Assembly: GCF_016863515.1 (NCBI RefSeq) | Contig: NZ_BOPA01000029.1 | Span: 61,195 to 125,194, forward strand | Direction: 5' to 3' | From: Micromonospora gifhornensis | Lineage (GTDB): Bacteria; Actinomycetota; Actinomycetes; Mycobacteriales; Micromonosporaceae | DNA: 64,000 nucleotides | Shown: in pieces, positions 47,322 through 56,310 of the stretch | How the letters are laid out: each line of letters opens with the position of its first letter | How positions within the stretch are numbered: position 1 is the stretch's first letter | Program-made: the position numbers and the translations under genes | The notes under the pieces: generated by a model | Databases searched by the model: none | What the model was told of the DNA's origin: nothing | The model's input: the letters and a program-made list of their open reading frames with translations, nothing else

Positions 47322-48431
47322 GTGCAGCACGCGGGTGCGGTGGCGAACGCGGTAGGACTTGTCGCCGGATATGCGCTCGACGCGCTGCTCGGCGACCCTC
47401 GACGCGGGCATCCGGTCGCTGGCTTCGGCCGGGCCGCCGCCGCCCTGGAACGCCGCCTCTACCGGCCCGACCGGCTGGCCGGCGCTGCCTTCACCGCGCT
47501 CGCCGTGGGCGCGCCGGTGCTCGTCGGGGCGGCGGCCGCGTTCGCCACCCGACGCCGGCCGGTGGCCCGCGCGACGCTTGTCGCCGCCGGCACATGGGCG
47601 GTGCTCGGCGGTCGCAGCCTGCGCCATGAGGCGAAGGCGATGGGTCGCGAACTGCGCTCCGGTGACGTGCCGGCCGCCCGGCACCGGCTCGGCAACCTCT
47701 GCGGGCGCGACCCGTCGACGCTTGACGAGCCGGAGCTGGCGCGGGCCACCGTCGAGTCCGTCGCGGAGAACACCTCGGATGCCGTGGTGGCCCCGCTGGT
47801 CTGGGGCGCGGTGGCCGGGCTGCCGGGGCTGCTCGGCTACCGGGCGGCGAACACCCTGGACGCGATGGTCGGGCACCGTAACGCCCGCTATGGCCGGTTC
47901 GGTACGCCGGCCGCCCGCCTGGACGACCTGCTCAACCTGGTGCCGGCACGGTTGACCGGCCTGCTGACCGTCGCCCTCGCTCCGGTCGGGCACGGCGACC
48001 GGGAGCAGGCCTGGCGGGTGTGGCGGCGGGACCGCGCCGACCACCCGAGCCCCAACGCCGGGCAGTGCGAGGCGGCGATGGCCGGGGCGCTTGGCGTACG
48101 GCTGGGCGGACGCAATGTCTACTTCGGCCGCTCCGAGGCGCGTCCGTTCCTCGGTGACGGGCCACGTCCCGAGGCACGCCACCTGTCCCGGGCCGCCCGG
48201 ATCTCCGGCGCGGTCGGGCTGGCGGCACTCGGGCTCGCCGCCGTCTACCCGTTGACCGTCGGCCGCATGACCGCAGCAGTCGCCCGCCGGACCATCGGGA
48301 CTGGTGCCCTCATCGCCGCCCGGTCGACACCCGCCCGGTCGATCGCCGCACGATTGACGCGTGACCGCTCCGGGGCGGCGGGAACGGGCGCGGTCGGGTC
48401 GGGTGCTGTCGCGGCCGGGCGCGAGCGATGA
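47322..48431 (+). CDS. cobD: adenosylcobinamide-phosphate synthase
   Basis: A 369-residue integral membrane enzyme that attaches aminopropanol phosphate to adenosylcobyric acid. Family signatures are GYALDALLGDPRRGHPVAGFGRAAAALERRLY near the start, ENTSDAVVAPLVWGAVAGLPGLLGYRAANTLDAMVGHRNARYGRFGTPAARLDDLLNLVPARLTGLL and DHPSPNAGQCEAAMAGALGVRLGG. Several hydrophobic helices are present. I chose GTG 47322 because of GGAGG upstream; GTG 47319 is equally close. The C-terminal extension after residue 330 (ARSTPARSIAARLTRDRS) is not part of the usual enzyme. cobQ follows with a 4-bp overlap. Confidence 0.93.
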   Translation: MQHAGAVANAVGLVAGYALDALLGDPRRGHPVAGFGRAAAALERRLYRPDRLAGAAFTALAVGAPVLVGAAAAFATRRRPVARATLVAAGTWAVLGGRSLRHEAKAMGRELRSGDVPAARHRLGNLCGRDPSTLDEPELARATVESVAENTSDAVVAPLVWGAVAGLPGLLGYRAANTLDAMVGHRNARYGRFGTPAARLDDLLNLVPARLTGLLTVALAPVGHGDREQAWRVWRRDRADHPSPNAGQCEAAMAGALGVRLGGRNVYFGRSEARPFLGDGPRPEARHLSRAARISGAVGLAALGLAAVYPLTVGRMTAAVARRTIGTGALIAARSTPARSIAARLTRDRSGAAGTGAVGSGAVAAGRER

Positions 48432-49969
48432 CCGGGGGTCTGCTGGTCGCCGGGACGACCTCGGATGCCGGCAAGAGCGTGCTGACCGCCGGCATCTGCC
48501 GGTGGCTGCACCGCCAGGGCGTCAAGGTCGCACCGTTCAAGGCACAGAACATGTCGAACAACTCGGCAGTCGTCGTCGGTCCGGACGGCCGGGGCGGTGA
48601 GATCGGGCGGGCGCAGGCGATGCAGGCGGCGGCCTGCGGGCTCGCCCCGGATCTGCGGTTCAACCCGGTGCTGCTCAAGCCGGGCAGCGACCTGTCCAGC
48701 CAGGTGGTGCTGTTGGGCGAGGCGGTCGACACGATGACCGCCGACACGTTCGCGTCGCTGCGCCCCCGGCTGGCCGGTACCGCCTACGCCGCGCTGAGCG
48801 AGCTGCGCTCGGCGTACGACGTGGTGGTCTGTGAGGGGGCCGGCAGTCCCGCGGAGATCAACCTGCGCGACGGCGACTACGTCAACATGGGCCTGGCCCG
48901 GCAGGCCAGGTTGCCGACGATCGTGGTCGGTGACATCGACCGGGGTGGGGTGTTCGCCGCCATGTTCGGCACCCTGGCCCTGCTCGACCCCGCCGACCAG
49001 GCGTTGATCGCCGGTTTCGTGGTCAACAAGTTCCGCGGTGACCGTGGGCTGCTCGAACCGGGGCTGGCGATGCTGGGCCAGCTCACCGGGCGTCCGACGT
49101 ACGGGGTCCTGCCCTGGGCGGTGGACCTGTGGTTGGACGCCGAGGATTCGCTCGCCTACGGCCGGGTGCTCGGCCGACCCGCCGCCCCGCACGGCACCGA
49201 GTGGCTCGACGTCGCAGTGGTGCGTTTGCCCCGGATCAGCAACGCCACCGACGTCGAAGCACTCGCGACCGAGCCCGGGGTACGTGTGCGGTTGACTGTC
49301 GAGCCGGCCGAACTGGCCGCCGCCGACCTGATCGTGTTGCCCGGTTCCAAGTCGACAGTGGCGGACCTGGCCTGGCTGCGGGAGACCGGCCTCGCCGACG
49401 TGGTCACCGCGCACGTCGCGGCGGGTCGCCCGCTGCTGGGCATCTGCGGCGGTTTCCAGATGCTCGCCCGGGCCATCCACGACCCGGTGGAGAGCCGACG
49501 CGGCAGCGTGCCCGGCCTCGACCTGCTCCCCATCGAGATCACCTTCGACCCGCGCAAGACGGTTCGGGCGGTGGCCGGCACCTGCGCCGATGACCTGCCG
49601 GTACGCGGATACGAGATCCACCACGGGTACGTCTCGGCCGCCGAGCCGACGCTGACCCCGCTGCTGCGCTACCTCGACGGGGTAGGGGAGGGTGCGGTCC
49701 ACGGGGTGGTGCACGGTACCCACTGGCACGGTGCCTTCGAGTCCGACGAGTTCCGTCGCTGGTTCCTCACCCGGGTGGCCCGTTTGGCCGGGCGTACCGG
49801 CTTCCGGGTCGCCCCGGACACCTCGTTTGCCGGTGCCCGGGAATGCACCCTCGACCTGCTGGGGGACCTGGTCGAGGAGCATCTCGACACGGCAGCCCTG
49901 TGGCGGCTGATCGAGTCCGGTCCGCCCACCGACCTGCCCTTCGTCCCACCCGGAGCCTCACGGGTCTGA
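48428..49969 (+). CDS. cobQ: cobyric acid synthase
   Basis: A 513-residue enzyme that amidates adenosylcobyrinic acid a,c-diamide at four positions. The N-terminal P-loop-like DSD motif region GTTSDAGKSVLTAGICRWL and the NMSNNSAVV site are intact. The glutamine-amidotransferase domain has Cys340 in LLGICGGFQML and the catalytic His in HGTHWHGAFESDEFRR. ATG 48428 overlaps cobD by 4 bp. Compare cobB at 56311, where the corresponding cysteine is missing. Confidence 0.96.
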   Translation: MTGGLLVAGTTSDAGKSVLTAGICRWLHRQGVKVAPFKAQNMSNNSAVVVGPDGRGGEIGRAQAMQAAACGLAPDLRFNPVLLKPGSDLSSQVVLLGEAVDTMTADTFASLRPRLAGTAYAALSELRSAYDVVVCEGAGSPAEINLRDGDYVNMGLARQARLPTIVVGDIDRGGVFAAMFGTLALLDPADQALIAGFVVNKFRGDRGLLEPGLAMLGQLTGRPTYGVLPWAVDLWLDAEDSLAYGRVLGRPAAPHGTEWLDVAVVRLPRISNATDVEALATEPGVRVRLTVEPAELAAADLIVLPGSKSTVADLAWLRETGLADVVTAHVAAGRPLLGICGGFQMLARAIHDPVESRRGSVPGLDLLPIEITFDPRKTVRAVAGTCADDLPVRGYEIHHGYVSAAEPTLTPLLRYLDGVGEGAVHGVVHGTHWHGAFESDEFRRWFLTRVARLAGRTGFRVAPDTSFAGARECTLDLLGDLVEEHLDTAALWRLIESGPPTDLPFVPPGASRV

Positions 49970-49988
49970 CAGGTGCCGGCTGCCGTGG

Positions 49989-49994
49989 CAGGAT
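49989..49994 (+). promoter_or_regulatory. -10-like CAGGAT before the lipoprotein gene
   Basis: CAGGAT, then 6 nt, then GTG 50001. The first base departs from TAnnnT. Confidence 0.4.
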
Positions 49995-50000
49995 CCGCCC

Positions 50001-50615
50001 GTGACGTTACTCGGCCATTGGCCCCGGTTTGCCCTGGTGCTGCCGCCCGTGCTGTTCGGCTGCTTGCTGACCGGGTGTGCCAGCCCGTCGGAACCGACCG
50101 ACCCGTCGCCGTTTCCGACCAGCTATCGCCTGGTGGACGAACTGTGCGCGAAGCTCGACCCGCAGCCGATGCTCGATGTGGTCGGCGGCGCGGCCAAGAC
50201 CCGAGAGCTGCCGTTCCGGCCGGGTCACCCGTCGCGCAAGTGCATGCTCGGGGCCGGCGAGACGGATTCGGCCGCCATGTACCTCACCGTTAACACGGCA
50301 CTCGCCGATTCCCCGGAACTCGCCCGGGAAGCGCTGCCGCCGAAACCGAAGCCGCAGGCGCGTGGCACCTGGTACGACCTGCCGCAACTCGGTGACCGTG
50401 CCTGGGTGTGGATCATGCCGGTCGACGAGGGGCTGGATCTTCCCGACATCGCAGAGCCGGTGACGGCCCGTCGCGCGTCGATGTACGCGACGCGCGGTGA
50501 CGCGTGGATCTGGCTCGATCTCCTGTCAATGGGGTCCGAGGTGCCCGACGAGGCCACCACCGAGACGCTGCTGGCCGCCTACGCGAAGCAGACGTTCACG
50601 GCGATGACGCCCTGA
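50001..50615 (+). CDS. putative lipoprotein, unknown function
   Basis: A 204-residue lipoprotein: the signal peptide (TLLGHWPRFALVLPPVLFGCLL) ends in the lipobox LLTGC at Cys26. The rest has a conserved-looking core (YRLVDELCAKLDPQPMLDVVGGAAKTRELPFRPGHPSRKCML, GDRAWVWIMPVDEGLDLP, WIWLDLLSMGSEVPDE), with two further Cys residues that could form a disulfide. Family not recognised. GTG 50001 lies 6 nt after CAGGAT. It stands between cobQ and a convergent rhodanese gene. Confidence 0.75.
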   Translation: MTLLGHWPRFALVLPPVLFGCLLTGCASPSEPTDPSPFPTSYRLVDELCAKLDPQPMLDVVGGAAKTRELPFRPGHPSRKCMLGAGETDSAAMYLTVNTALADSPELAREALPPKPKPQARGTWYDLPQLGDRAWVWIMPVDEGLDLPDIAEPVTARRASMYATRGDAWIWLDLLSMGSEVPDEATTETLLAAYAKQTFTAMTP

Positions 50616-50646
50616 GCAGGCCCGCCCGCCGAAGCCCCGGAGACGG

Positions 50647-51048
50647 TCAGAGGCGGACGTCCGCCGGCCGATCGGAGAAGGGGAGACCCGCGGCGCGCCA
50701 GGCGTCCACGCCGCCGATCATGTCGGTCGCCCGGTGCAGGCCGAGGGCGCGCAGGCTGGCGGCGGCGAGGCTGGAGCTGTAGCCCTGGCGACACACCACG
50801 ACGACCTCGATGTCGTAGCCGGTGGCTTCGGGGATGCGCCAGTCGCTTGCCGGATCGAGCCGCCACTCCAACACCGTCCGATCGATCACCAGGACGCCGG
50901 GCAGGTCACCCTGCTCCCGTCGCTGCATGTCGGTACGGGTGTCGATCACGAGCGCGCCGCGGGCGGCGGCCTGCACCGTTTCCTGCGGGGTCAACCGGGT
51001 CATGCCCGCGCGGGCCTGCTCCAGCAACGCCTCGACGCCGGGACTCAT
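50647..51048 (-). CDS. rhodanese-domain protein
   Basis: A 133-residue single rhodanese domain: LTPQETVQAAARGALVIDTRTDMQRREQGDLPGVLVIDRTVLEWRLD, then VVVVCRQGYSSSLAAASLRALGLHRATDMIGGVDAWRAAGLPF. The active-site Cys is in VCRQGYSS. It would transfer sulfane sulfur in the cytoplasm; the acceptor is unknown. ATG 51048 is the best start. It is convergent with the lipoprotein gene and divergent from the uridine-kinase-like gene. Confidence 0.92.
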   Translation of the reverse strand: MSPGVEALLEQARAGMTRLTPQETVQAAARGALVIDTRTDMQRREQGDLPGVLVIDRTVLEWRLDPASDWRIPEATGYDIEVVVVCRQGYSSSLAAASLRALGLHRATDMIGGVDAWRAAGLPFSDRPADVRL

Positions 51049-51135
51049 CACGGAATGGGACACGACCCGATCGTGCCTTCTGGCCTGCCGGTTCACGGCC
51101 GGAAGCGGTGTGGGACAACACGAACGGTAACGTCC

Positions 51136-51765
51136 GTGCCCGTGGTTGCGGTCTTTGCGGCGTACGCCGAACTGGCGCGCCGGGTGCTGCGGCGGCCCTC
51201 GCGGTTGGGGCGTACCCGGTTGGTGGCGGTCGACGGTCCCAGCGGTGCGGGTAAGACGGCCTTCGCGGCGCGGCTGGCCGACGCCTTTGCCGCCACCGAC
51301 GTGGGTCGTCCGCCGGTGGTGCACACCGACGACCTGCTCGACGGGTGGGACGACCAGCTCACCTTCTGGCGCCGTCTGGAGTCGTCGGTGCTGGCACCGG
51401 TGCGTGCCGGGCAGGCCGGCGCCTACCAGCGGTACAGCTGGGTGCGGCGGGCGTTCCTGCCCAACCCGGTGCCGGTGCCGGCAGCGCCGGTGCTGATCGT
51501 GGAGGGGGTCAGCGCGGCCCGCGCCGAGGCGGCGGCCGACCTGAGCCTGGCGGTCTTCGTCACCGCGCCGCAGCCGCTGCGGCTGACCAGGGCGGTGACC
51601 CGTGACGGTCCGTCAATCCTGCCCGAGCTGCGCCGGTGGCACCTCGGCGAGCAGGAGCACTTCCGCGCCGACGGTACGCGGGCCCGGGCCGACCTGGTCG
51701 TCGACGGCGCACCCACGCTGCCGCACGACGCCGACCGCTACTACCTGCGAATGGCGGCGGACTGA
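51136..51765 (+). CDS. uridine-kinase-like P-loop protein
   Basis: A 209-residue protein with a P-loop AVDGPSGAGKTAFAARLADAF (about residues 28-48), HTDDLLDGWDDQLTFW, where uridine kinases have a substrate-binding DDFY-like motif, and ILPELRRWHLGEQEHF further on. It resembles the P-loop NTPases annotated as uridine kinase or (d)CMP kinase-like in actinobacteria. The start GTG 51136 gives a compact domain. The substrate may be a nucleoside or another small alcohol. Confidence 0.8.
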   Translation: MPVVAVFAAYAELARRVLRRPSRLGRTRLVAVDGPSGAGKTAFAARLADAFAATDVGRPPVVHTDDLLDGWDDQLTFWRRLESSVLAPVRAGQAGAYQRYSWVRRAFLPNPVPVPAAPVLIVEGVSAARAEAAADLSLAVFVTAPQPLRLTRAVTRDGPSILPELRRWHLGEQEHFRADGTRARADLVVDGAPTLPHDADRYYLRMAAD

Positions 51766-51831
51766 GCTGCGGTTCAGGTCGAGCGGCACCGGATGCGGCG
51801 ATGTGGCCGTCGGGGTCGGGTAAGGCCGGAA

Positions 51832-51837
51832 TACGAT
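51832..51837 (+). promoter_or_regulatory. -10 box TACGAT, leaderless start of M20 gene
   Basis: TACGAT, then 7 nt, then ATG 51845. The box overlaps an in-frame ATG at 51836, so 51845 is the better start. Confidence 0.6.
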
Positions 51838-51844
51838 GCCGGTC

Positions 51845-53206
51845 ATGACCACACCGATCATGACGGAGGCCGAGCTGCGGGCCGCTGTGCAGCGGGAACT
51901 GCCTGGTGTACGGGCCGATCTGGAGCGCCTGGTCCGGATCCCCGGCATCGCCTTCGAAGGCTTCGACCACACGCACGTGGAACGCTCCGCCGAAGCGGTG
52001 GCCGAACTGTTGCGCGGCTGCGGACTCGACGTGGAGATCGTGCGGGCCGGTGGGCAGCCCGCGGTGATCGGGCGCAGGGCAGCGCCACCCGGCGCGCCGA
52101 CGGTCATGCTCTACGCCCACCACGACGTGCAGCCGGTCGGCGACCGGGCGCTGTGGCAGTCCGATCCGTTCGAGCCGGTCGAGCGGGACGGCCGGCTGTA
52201 CGGGCGGGGTGCCGCCGACGACAAGGCCGGCATCATGGCGCACATCGCCGCGCTGCGCGCCTTCGGCGATCGGCTTCCGGTCGGGGTGGTGCTGTTCATC
52301 GAGGGCGAGGAGGAGTACGGCTCCGAGTCGCTTGAGCGGTTGCTCGCCGCGCACCGCGACACGATCGCCTCGGACGTGATCGTGGTCGCCGACTCGACGA
52401 ACTGGGACATCGGCGTGCCGGGGCTGACCACCTCGCTGCGCGGCCTGGTCAACCTCTTCGTCGAGGTACGCACCCTGGAGCAGGCCGTGCACAGCGGCAT
52501 GTTCGGCGGGCCGGTGCCGGACGCCCTGACCACCCTGGTCCGGCTGCTGGCCACCCTGCACGACGACGCCGGCGACGTCGCGGTCGACGGGTTGACCCAG
52601 GGCGTAGGCGCCACCGTCGACTATCCCGAGGAGCGGTTCCGTGCCGAGGCGGGCGTGCTGGAGGGGGTGCAGCTGATCGGTACCGGCCGGATCACCGACC
52701 GGATCTGGACCAAGCCGGCGCTCGCCGTGCTCGGCATCGACGCCCCGGCCACCGGCGAGGCGCCCAACGCGTTGGTGCCGACCGCCAAGGCCAAGCTGAG
52801 CGTACGGCTCGCGCCGGGCGACGACCCGACCAAGGCGTACGCGGCGCTGCGTGAACACCTGCACCGGCACGCCCCCTGGGGTGCGCAGGTCGAGGTGAGC
52901 TTCGAGCACGACGGGGCGCCGTGTGTCATCGACTCGTCCGGCCCGATGTTCGACGCCGCCCGGTCGGCCTTCCGGGCGGCCTGGGACGGCACCGACGCGG
53001 TGGACATCGGCCTCGGCGGCTCGATCCCGTTCATCGCCACTCTGCGGGAGATGTTCCCGCAGGCGGCGATCCTGGTGACCGGTGTGGAGGATCCGCACGC
53101 CCGGGCGCACGGGCCGAACGAGAGCCTGCACCTGGGCGAGTTCGCCCGGGTCTGCCTGGCCGAGGCGTTGCTGCTGGCCAAGGTGGCCGAGGTGGGTCGC
53201 GGCTGA
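51845..53206 (+). CDS. M20-family dipeptidase
   Basis: A 453-residue M20 metallopeptidase. Metal ligands are seen in VMLYAHHDVQPVGD (His, Asp), GRGAADDKAGI, EGEEEYGS (catalytic Glu, ligand Glu) and HARAHGPNES near the end. The middle dimerisation domain (VNLFVEVRTLEQAVHSGMFGGPVPD) is typical of peptidases such as carnosinase-like dipeptidases. No signal peptide is present. ATG 51845 lies 7 nt after TACGAT; the upstream in-frame ATG 51836 lies inside that box and is unlikely. Confidence 0.94.
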   Translation: MTTPIMTEAELRAAVQRELPGVRADLERLVRIPGIAFEGFDHTHVERSAEAVAELLRGCGLDVEIVRAGGQPAVIGRRAAPPGAPTVMLYAHHDVQPVGDRALWQSDPFEPVERDGRLYGRGAADDKAGIMAHIAALRAFGDRLPVGVVLFIEGEEEYGSESLERLLAAHRDTIASDVIVVADSTNWDIGVPGLTTSLRGLVNLFVEVRTLEQAVHSGMFGGPVPDALTTLVRLLATLHDDAGDVAVDGLTQGVGATVDYPEERFRAEAGVLEGVQLIGTGRITDRIWTKPALAVLGIDAPATGEAPNALVPTAKAKLSVRLAPGDDPTKAYAALREHLHRHAPWGAQVEVSFEHDGAPCVIDSSGPMFDAARSAFRAAWDGTDAVDIGLGGSIPFIATLREMFPQAAILVTGVEDPHARAHGPNESLHLGEFARVCLAEALLLAKVAEVGRG

Positions 53207-53263
53207 ACCCGTAACTTCGCACGAATGGTGGCCGTTTCCGGTGTGTCGGACGCGGGGCTGTTG

Positions 53264-53269
53264 TAGCCT
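53264..53269 (+). promoter_or_regulatory. -10 box TAGCCT, leaderless start
   Basis: TAGCCT, then 7 nt, then ATG 53277. Confidence 0.6.
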
Positions 53270-53276
53270 CTCGAAC

Positions 53277-53483
53277 ATGCGTACGAACGAGGAGATGGCC
53301 CGCCTGGGGGCCGCCGTCAGCGCTCTGGGAGACATCGACGTCTCCGCGTGGCCCGAGGACACGCTCAAGGAACAGCTCGCGGAGCTTTCCGCCGCCCTGG
53401 TCGCCCTGGACGCGTCGCTGTCCCGCATCGCCGAGGGGGTCCGCGCCCGCGGCCTGCGCGTGGAGGAACCGGTCCCGGCCTGA
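53277..53483 (+). CDS. small conserved protein of unknown function
   Basis: A 68-residue, mostly helical and acidic protein: MRTNEEMARLGAAVSALGDI then DVSAWPEDTLKEQLAELSAA and LVALDASLSRIAEGVRARGL. I know of no family. It has its own TAGCCT-N7-ATG start, which supports it as a real gene. It stands between the M20 peptidase and the DNA ligase genes. Confidence 0.65.
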   Translation: MRTNEEMARLGAAVSALGDIDVSAWPEDTLKEQLAELSAALVALDASLSRIAEGVRARGLRVEEPVPA

Positions 53484-53574
53484 GGCCGACGCTCCCGAGT
53501 CGACGCCCGGCCAACGGCGGCGCTCGCGAATGGCGGCGGTGCGGTGAACGGCGTGCGTTGTCGGAGGTGGCTGG

Positions 53575-53580
53575 CAGGAT
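53575..53580 (+). promoter_or_regulatory. -10-like CAGGAT before the ligase gene
   Basis: CAGGAT, then 6 nt, then GTG 53587; same variant as at 49989. Confidence 0.4.
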
Positions 53581-53586
53581 TGGGGC

Positions 53587-55203
53587 GTGCGATTCCTCGA
53601 CCTGGCTGCCACCTCCGCAGCCGTCGGCGCGACCAGCGGCCGGCGGGCGAAGGTCGAGCTGCTCGCCGAGGCGTTGCGCCGGCTCGATCCGGTCGAGATC
53701 GCCGCAGGAGCCGGCTGGCTCGCCGGTGAGCTGCGCCAGCGGCAGACCGGCGTCGGTTGGGCCGGCTTGCGTGACCTGCCGCCACCCGCGGCGGAGCCGA
53801 CCCTGACCGTCGGTGCGGTCGACGCGGCCATCGACGCGATCGCCGCGGTGCACGGCAGCGGATCACAGGCCCGTCGCCGTGCCCTGGTGCACAGCCTCTA
53901 CGCGGCGGCGACCGCCGACGAGCAGCGGCTGCTCACCGGGTTGTTCCTCGGCGAGCTGCGCCACGGCGCTCAGGCGGGGCTGCTCGCCGACGCGATCGCC
54001 CGCGCCGCCGGGGTGCCGGTCGCCGCCGTACGCCGGGCGTTGCTGCTCGCCGGTGACCTGCGTGAGGTGGCGGTGGCCGCGCTCGCCGGTGGCGCTGCCG
54101 CCCTGGCCGGGTTCGGGCTGCGGGTCGGGCGGCCACTCGCGCCGATGCTGGCCCAGAGCGCCTCCTCGGTCGACGAGGCGTTGGCCGCCACGGGCACCCC
54201 CGCCGTGGTCGACGTCAAGCTCGACGGCATCCGCGTCCAGGTGCACCGCAGCGGGTCGGACATCGCCGTGTTCACCCGCAGCCTGGACGACATCACCGCC
54301 CGGGTGCCCGAGGTGGTCGCCGCGGTGCGGGCCCTGCCGGCGCGGGAGCTGGTCCTCGACGGCGAGGCCATCGGCCTGGACGAGACGGGCCGACCCCTGC
54401 CTTTCCAGCAGACCTCCAGCGCCGCCGCCCGGCGCGGCGGATCAGCCGGTGCCCGGTCCACGGACGGACCGACCGCTGCCGCGCCGGTCGCCCCGGCGGT
54501 GCGGGCCGCCGCCGCGAGCACCGGCACGACGGTGCTCACGCCGTACTTCTTCGACCTGCTGCATCTGGACGGCACGGATCTGATCGACGCGCCGGGCCGC
54601 GAGCGGTGGGCGGTGCTGCGCGGCACGGTCGACGCCGGGTTGCTGGTGGGGCGGATGGAGGTGGACGAGCCGCAGCGGGCCGGCGAGGCGTTCGCCGCCG
54701 CGCTCGACGCCGGCCAGGAAGGTGTCGTGGTCAAGGCACCCGACGCGCCGTACGAAGCGGGCCGGCGCGGCGCAGCGTGGATCAAGGTCAAGCCTCGGCA
54801 CACCCTGGACCTGGTCGTGCTCGCCGTCGAGTGGGGCAGCGGCCGGCGCACCGGCTGGCTGTCCAACCTGCACCTGGGGGCGCGTGATCCGCGCACCGGC
54901 GAGTTCGTGATGTTGGGCAAGACCTTCAAGGGGCTCACCGACGAGCTGCTGCGCTGGCAGACCGAACGCTTCCTCGGCCTGGCGGTGGAGCGGGGCGACT
55001 GGGTGGTGCGGGTCCGCCCCGAGCAGGTGGTGGAGATCGCCTTCGACGGCGTGCAGACCAGTTCGCGCTATCCCGGCGGGGTGGCGCTGCGCTTTGCGCG
55101 GGTGGTGCGGTACCGCGAGGACAAGTCCGCCGCCGAGGCCGACACGATCGACACCGTCCGTGCCATCCACGCCGGCCGCCCACCGGCCGCGCCGTCACCG
55201 TAG
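53587..55203 (+). CDS. ATP-dependent DNA ligase
   Basis: A 538-residue ATP-dependent ligase. The helical DNA-binding N-domain (about residues 1-180) precedes the nucleotidyltransferase core, with motif I VDVKLDGIRVQ containing the adenylated Lys211. Motif III lies around LVLDGEAIG (residues 255-263) and motifs IIIa/IV in TPYFFDLLHLDG and EGVVVKAP; motif V is AAWIKVKP. An OB-fold C-domain (GEFVMLGKTFKGLTDELLRWQ) ends the protein. It resembles the LigB/ archaeal-type enzymes that act in repair, next to the essential NAD-dependent LigA. A GC-rich insert rich in Ala/Gly at about residues 277-307 is unusual. Confidence 0.94.
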   Translation: MRFLDLAATSAAVGATSGRRAKVELLAEALRRLDPVEIAAGAGWLAGELRQRQTGVGWAGLRDLPPPAAEPTLTVGAVDAAIDAIAAVHGSGSQARRRALVHSLYAAATADEQRLLTGLFLGELRHGAQAGLLADAIARAAGVPVAAVRRALLLAGDLREVAVAALAGGAAALAGFGLRVGRPLAPMLAQSASSVDEALAATGTPAVVDVKLDGIRVQVHRSGSDIAVFTRSLDDITARVPEVVAAVRALPARELVLDGEAIGLDETGRPLPFQQTSSAAARRGGSAGARSTDGPTAAAPVAPAVRAAAASTGTTVLTPYFFDLLHLDGTDLIDAPGRERWAVLRGTVDAGLLVGRMEVDEPQRAGEAFAAALDAGQEGVVVKAPDAPYEAGRRGAAWIKVKPRHTLDLVVLAVEWGSGRRTGWLSNLHLGARDPRTGEFVMLGKTFKGLTDELLRWQTERFLGLAVERGDWVVRVRPEQVVEIAFDGVQTSSRYPGGVALRFARVVRYREDKSAAEADTIDTVRAIHAGRPPAAPSP

Positions 55204-55289
55204 CGGCGGGCCGTCGCCCCAAGCGGGCCGTCGGCTCAGCGGCCGGGCCGTCGGGTCAGCGGCGGTCAGGCGGGGAGGAGCGGCGGGGG

Positions 55290-56099
55290 TCAGGCGGGGG
55301 AGGGGTCGGCGGCGCGGTCGCGGGGCCGGTCGTCGGTCACCCCGGCCAGGCGGCGGGCCTCCCGGCGGGCGATCCAGCCGAAGCCGAACACGGTCATCGC
55401 CCCGAAGATCCACCACTGTACGACGTAGCCGAGGTTCTGCCAGTTGTTGGCGTGCCCCACCGGCACCGCCTTGAACACCGGATCGGCGGCCGGCGTCTGC
55501 TCATCGAGCAGCACGTACCCCCCGTGCAGCGGGTACGGCAGTTGAGGGGCGAGCTGGGGCAGCGAGATCCGACGGCTCTCCAGCTGGCCGTCGCGGCGGG
55601 ACACCTTGGCGTCGCCGCTCTCGCTCGCGCGTACCCGGCCCTCGACTGTCACTTCGCCTGCCGGGGTGGCCGGCATCTCCGGCTGGGCCAGCGCGCCACC
55701 CGGGGCCGGCGGAATCCAACCCCGGTCCACAAGTACGGCCGTGCCGTCGGTAAGCACCAGCGGGGTGAGTACCTCGAAGCCGACCTTGGTGTCGACCGTA
55801 CGACCCCGGACGAACACGGTGTTGTCGGTGTCGTACCGGCCGGTCAGGGTGACCCGGGTGAAGGTCCGCTCCTCGGCCGGTGGTGGTCCGATCGTGCCGG
55901 GACCGCCGGTCGGCGCGGCGAGCGCCTCGCGCAGCGGCACCGCCGCCATCCGCAGGCCGGCGTCGATCCGTTCGTTGATCGCGGTACGCCCCTGGTAACG
56001 GTCCAGCTGCCAGTTGCCCAGCAGCACCATCACCGTGGCAGCGACCAGAGTCAGCGCGAGGATGCCCAGCCAGCGCGGCGTCAGCAGGAACCGGTACAC
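55290..56099 (-). CDS. SURF1 family protein
   Basis: A 269-residue SURF1-like protein of cytochrome oxidase assembly. It has the two flanking membrane helices (WLGILALTLVAATVMVLLGNWQLDRY and VQWWIFGAMTVFGFGWIARREARRL) around an exterior domain with RTFTRVTLTGRYDTDNTVFVRGRTVDTKVGFEVLTPLVLTDGTAVLVDRGWIP. The GNWQLDRY and NNWQNLGYVVQWW motifs are diagnostic. GTG 56099 lies 6 nt after TAGCCT on the minus strand, so the mRNA is probably leaderless. It is divergent from cobB. Confidence 0.94.
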   Translation of the reverse strand: MYRFLLTPRWLGILALTLVAATVMVLLGNWQLDRYQGRTAINERIDAGLRMAAVPLREALAAPTGGPGTIGPPPAEERTFTRVTLTGRYDTDNTVFVRGRTVDTKVGFEVLTPLVLTDGTAVLVDRGWIPPAPGGALAQPEMPATPAGEVTVEGRVRASESGDAKVSRRDGQLESRRISLPQLAPQLPYPLHGGYVLLDEQTPAADPVFKAVPVGHANNWQNLGYVVQWWIFGAMTVFGFGWIARREARRLAGVTDDRPRDRAADPSPA

Positions 56100-56105
56100 G
56101 CCACG

Positions 56106-56111
56106 AGGCTA
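56106..56111 (-). promoter_or_regulatory. -10 box TAGCCT for the SURF1 gene
   Basis: TAGCCT on the minus strand, then 6 nt, then GTG 56099. Confidence 0.6.
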
Positions 56112-56310
56112 CCCGGTGGGTCGTCGCCCCCGTGCCGCGCCGCCGGCTGTGGTGGCGCAGCGTACCCGGGCGGTGGGCGGGGCGGGGGCCGGCCGGGACG
56201 CCGGAATGGGAGGGGTACCGGCCGGTGCGTGCCAGTAGTCCGGTTCGGCTATCGTCACGCGGGCGGAGCGCGCCGGCCCCTCGGCACGCTCGTCCGTTCG
56301 CGAGGAGTCG

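Noticed and set aside
46059..48182. Long minus-strand frame across ssb and cobD
   Set aside because: It owes its repeat-rich middle to the minisatellite and runs antisense to two identified genes.
51836..51844. M20 peptidase start at ATG 51836
   Set aside because: That codon lies within the TACGAT box that is 7 nt before ATG 51845.
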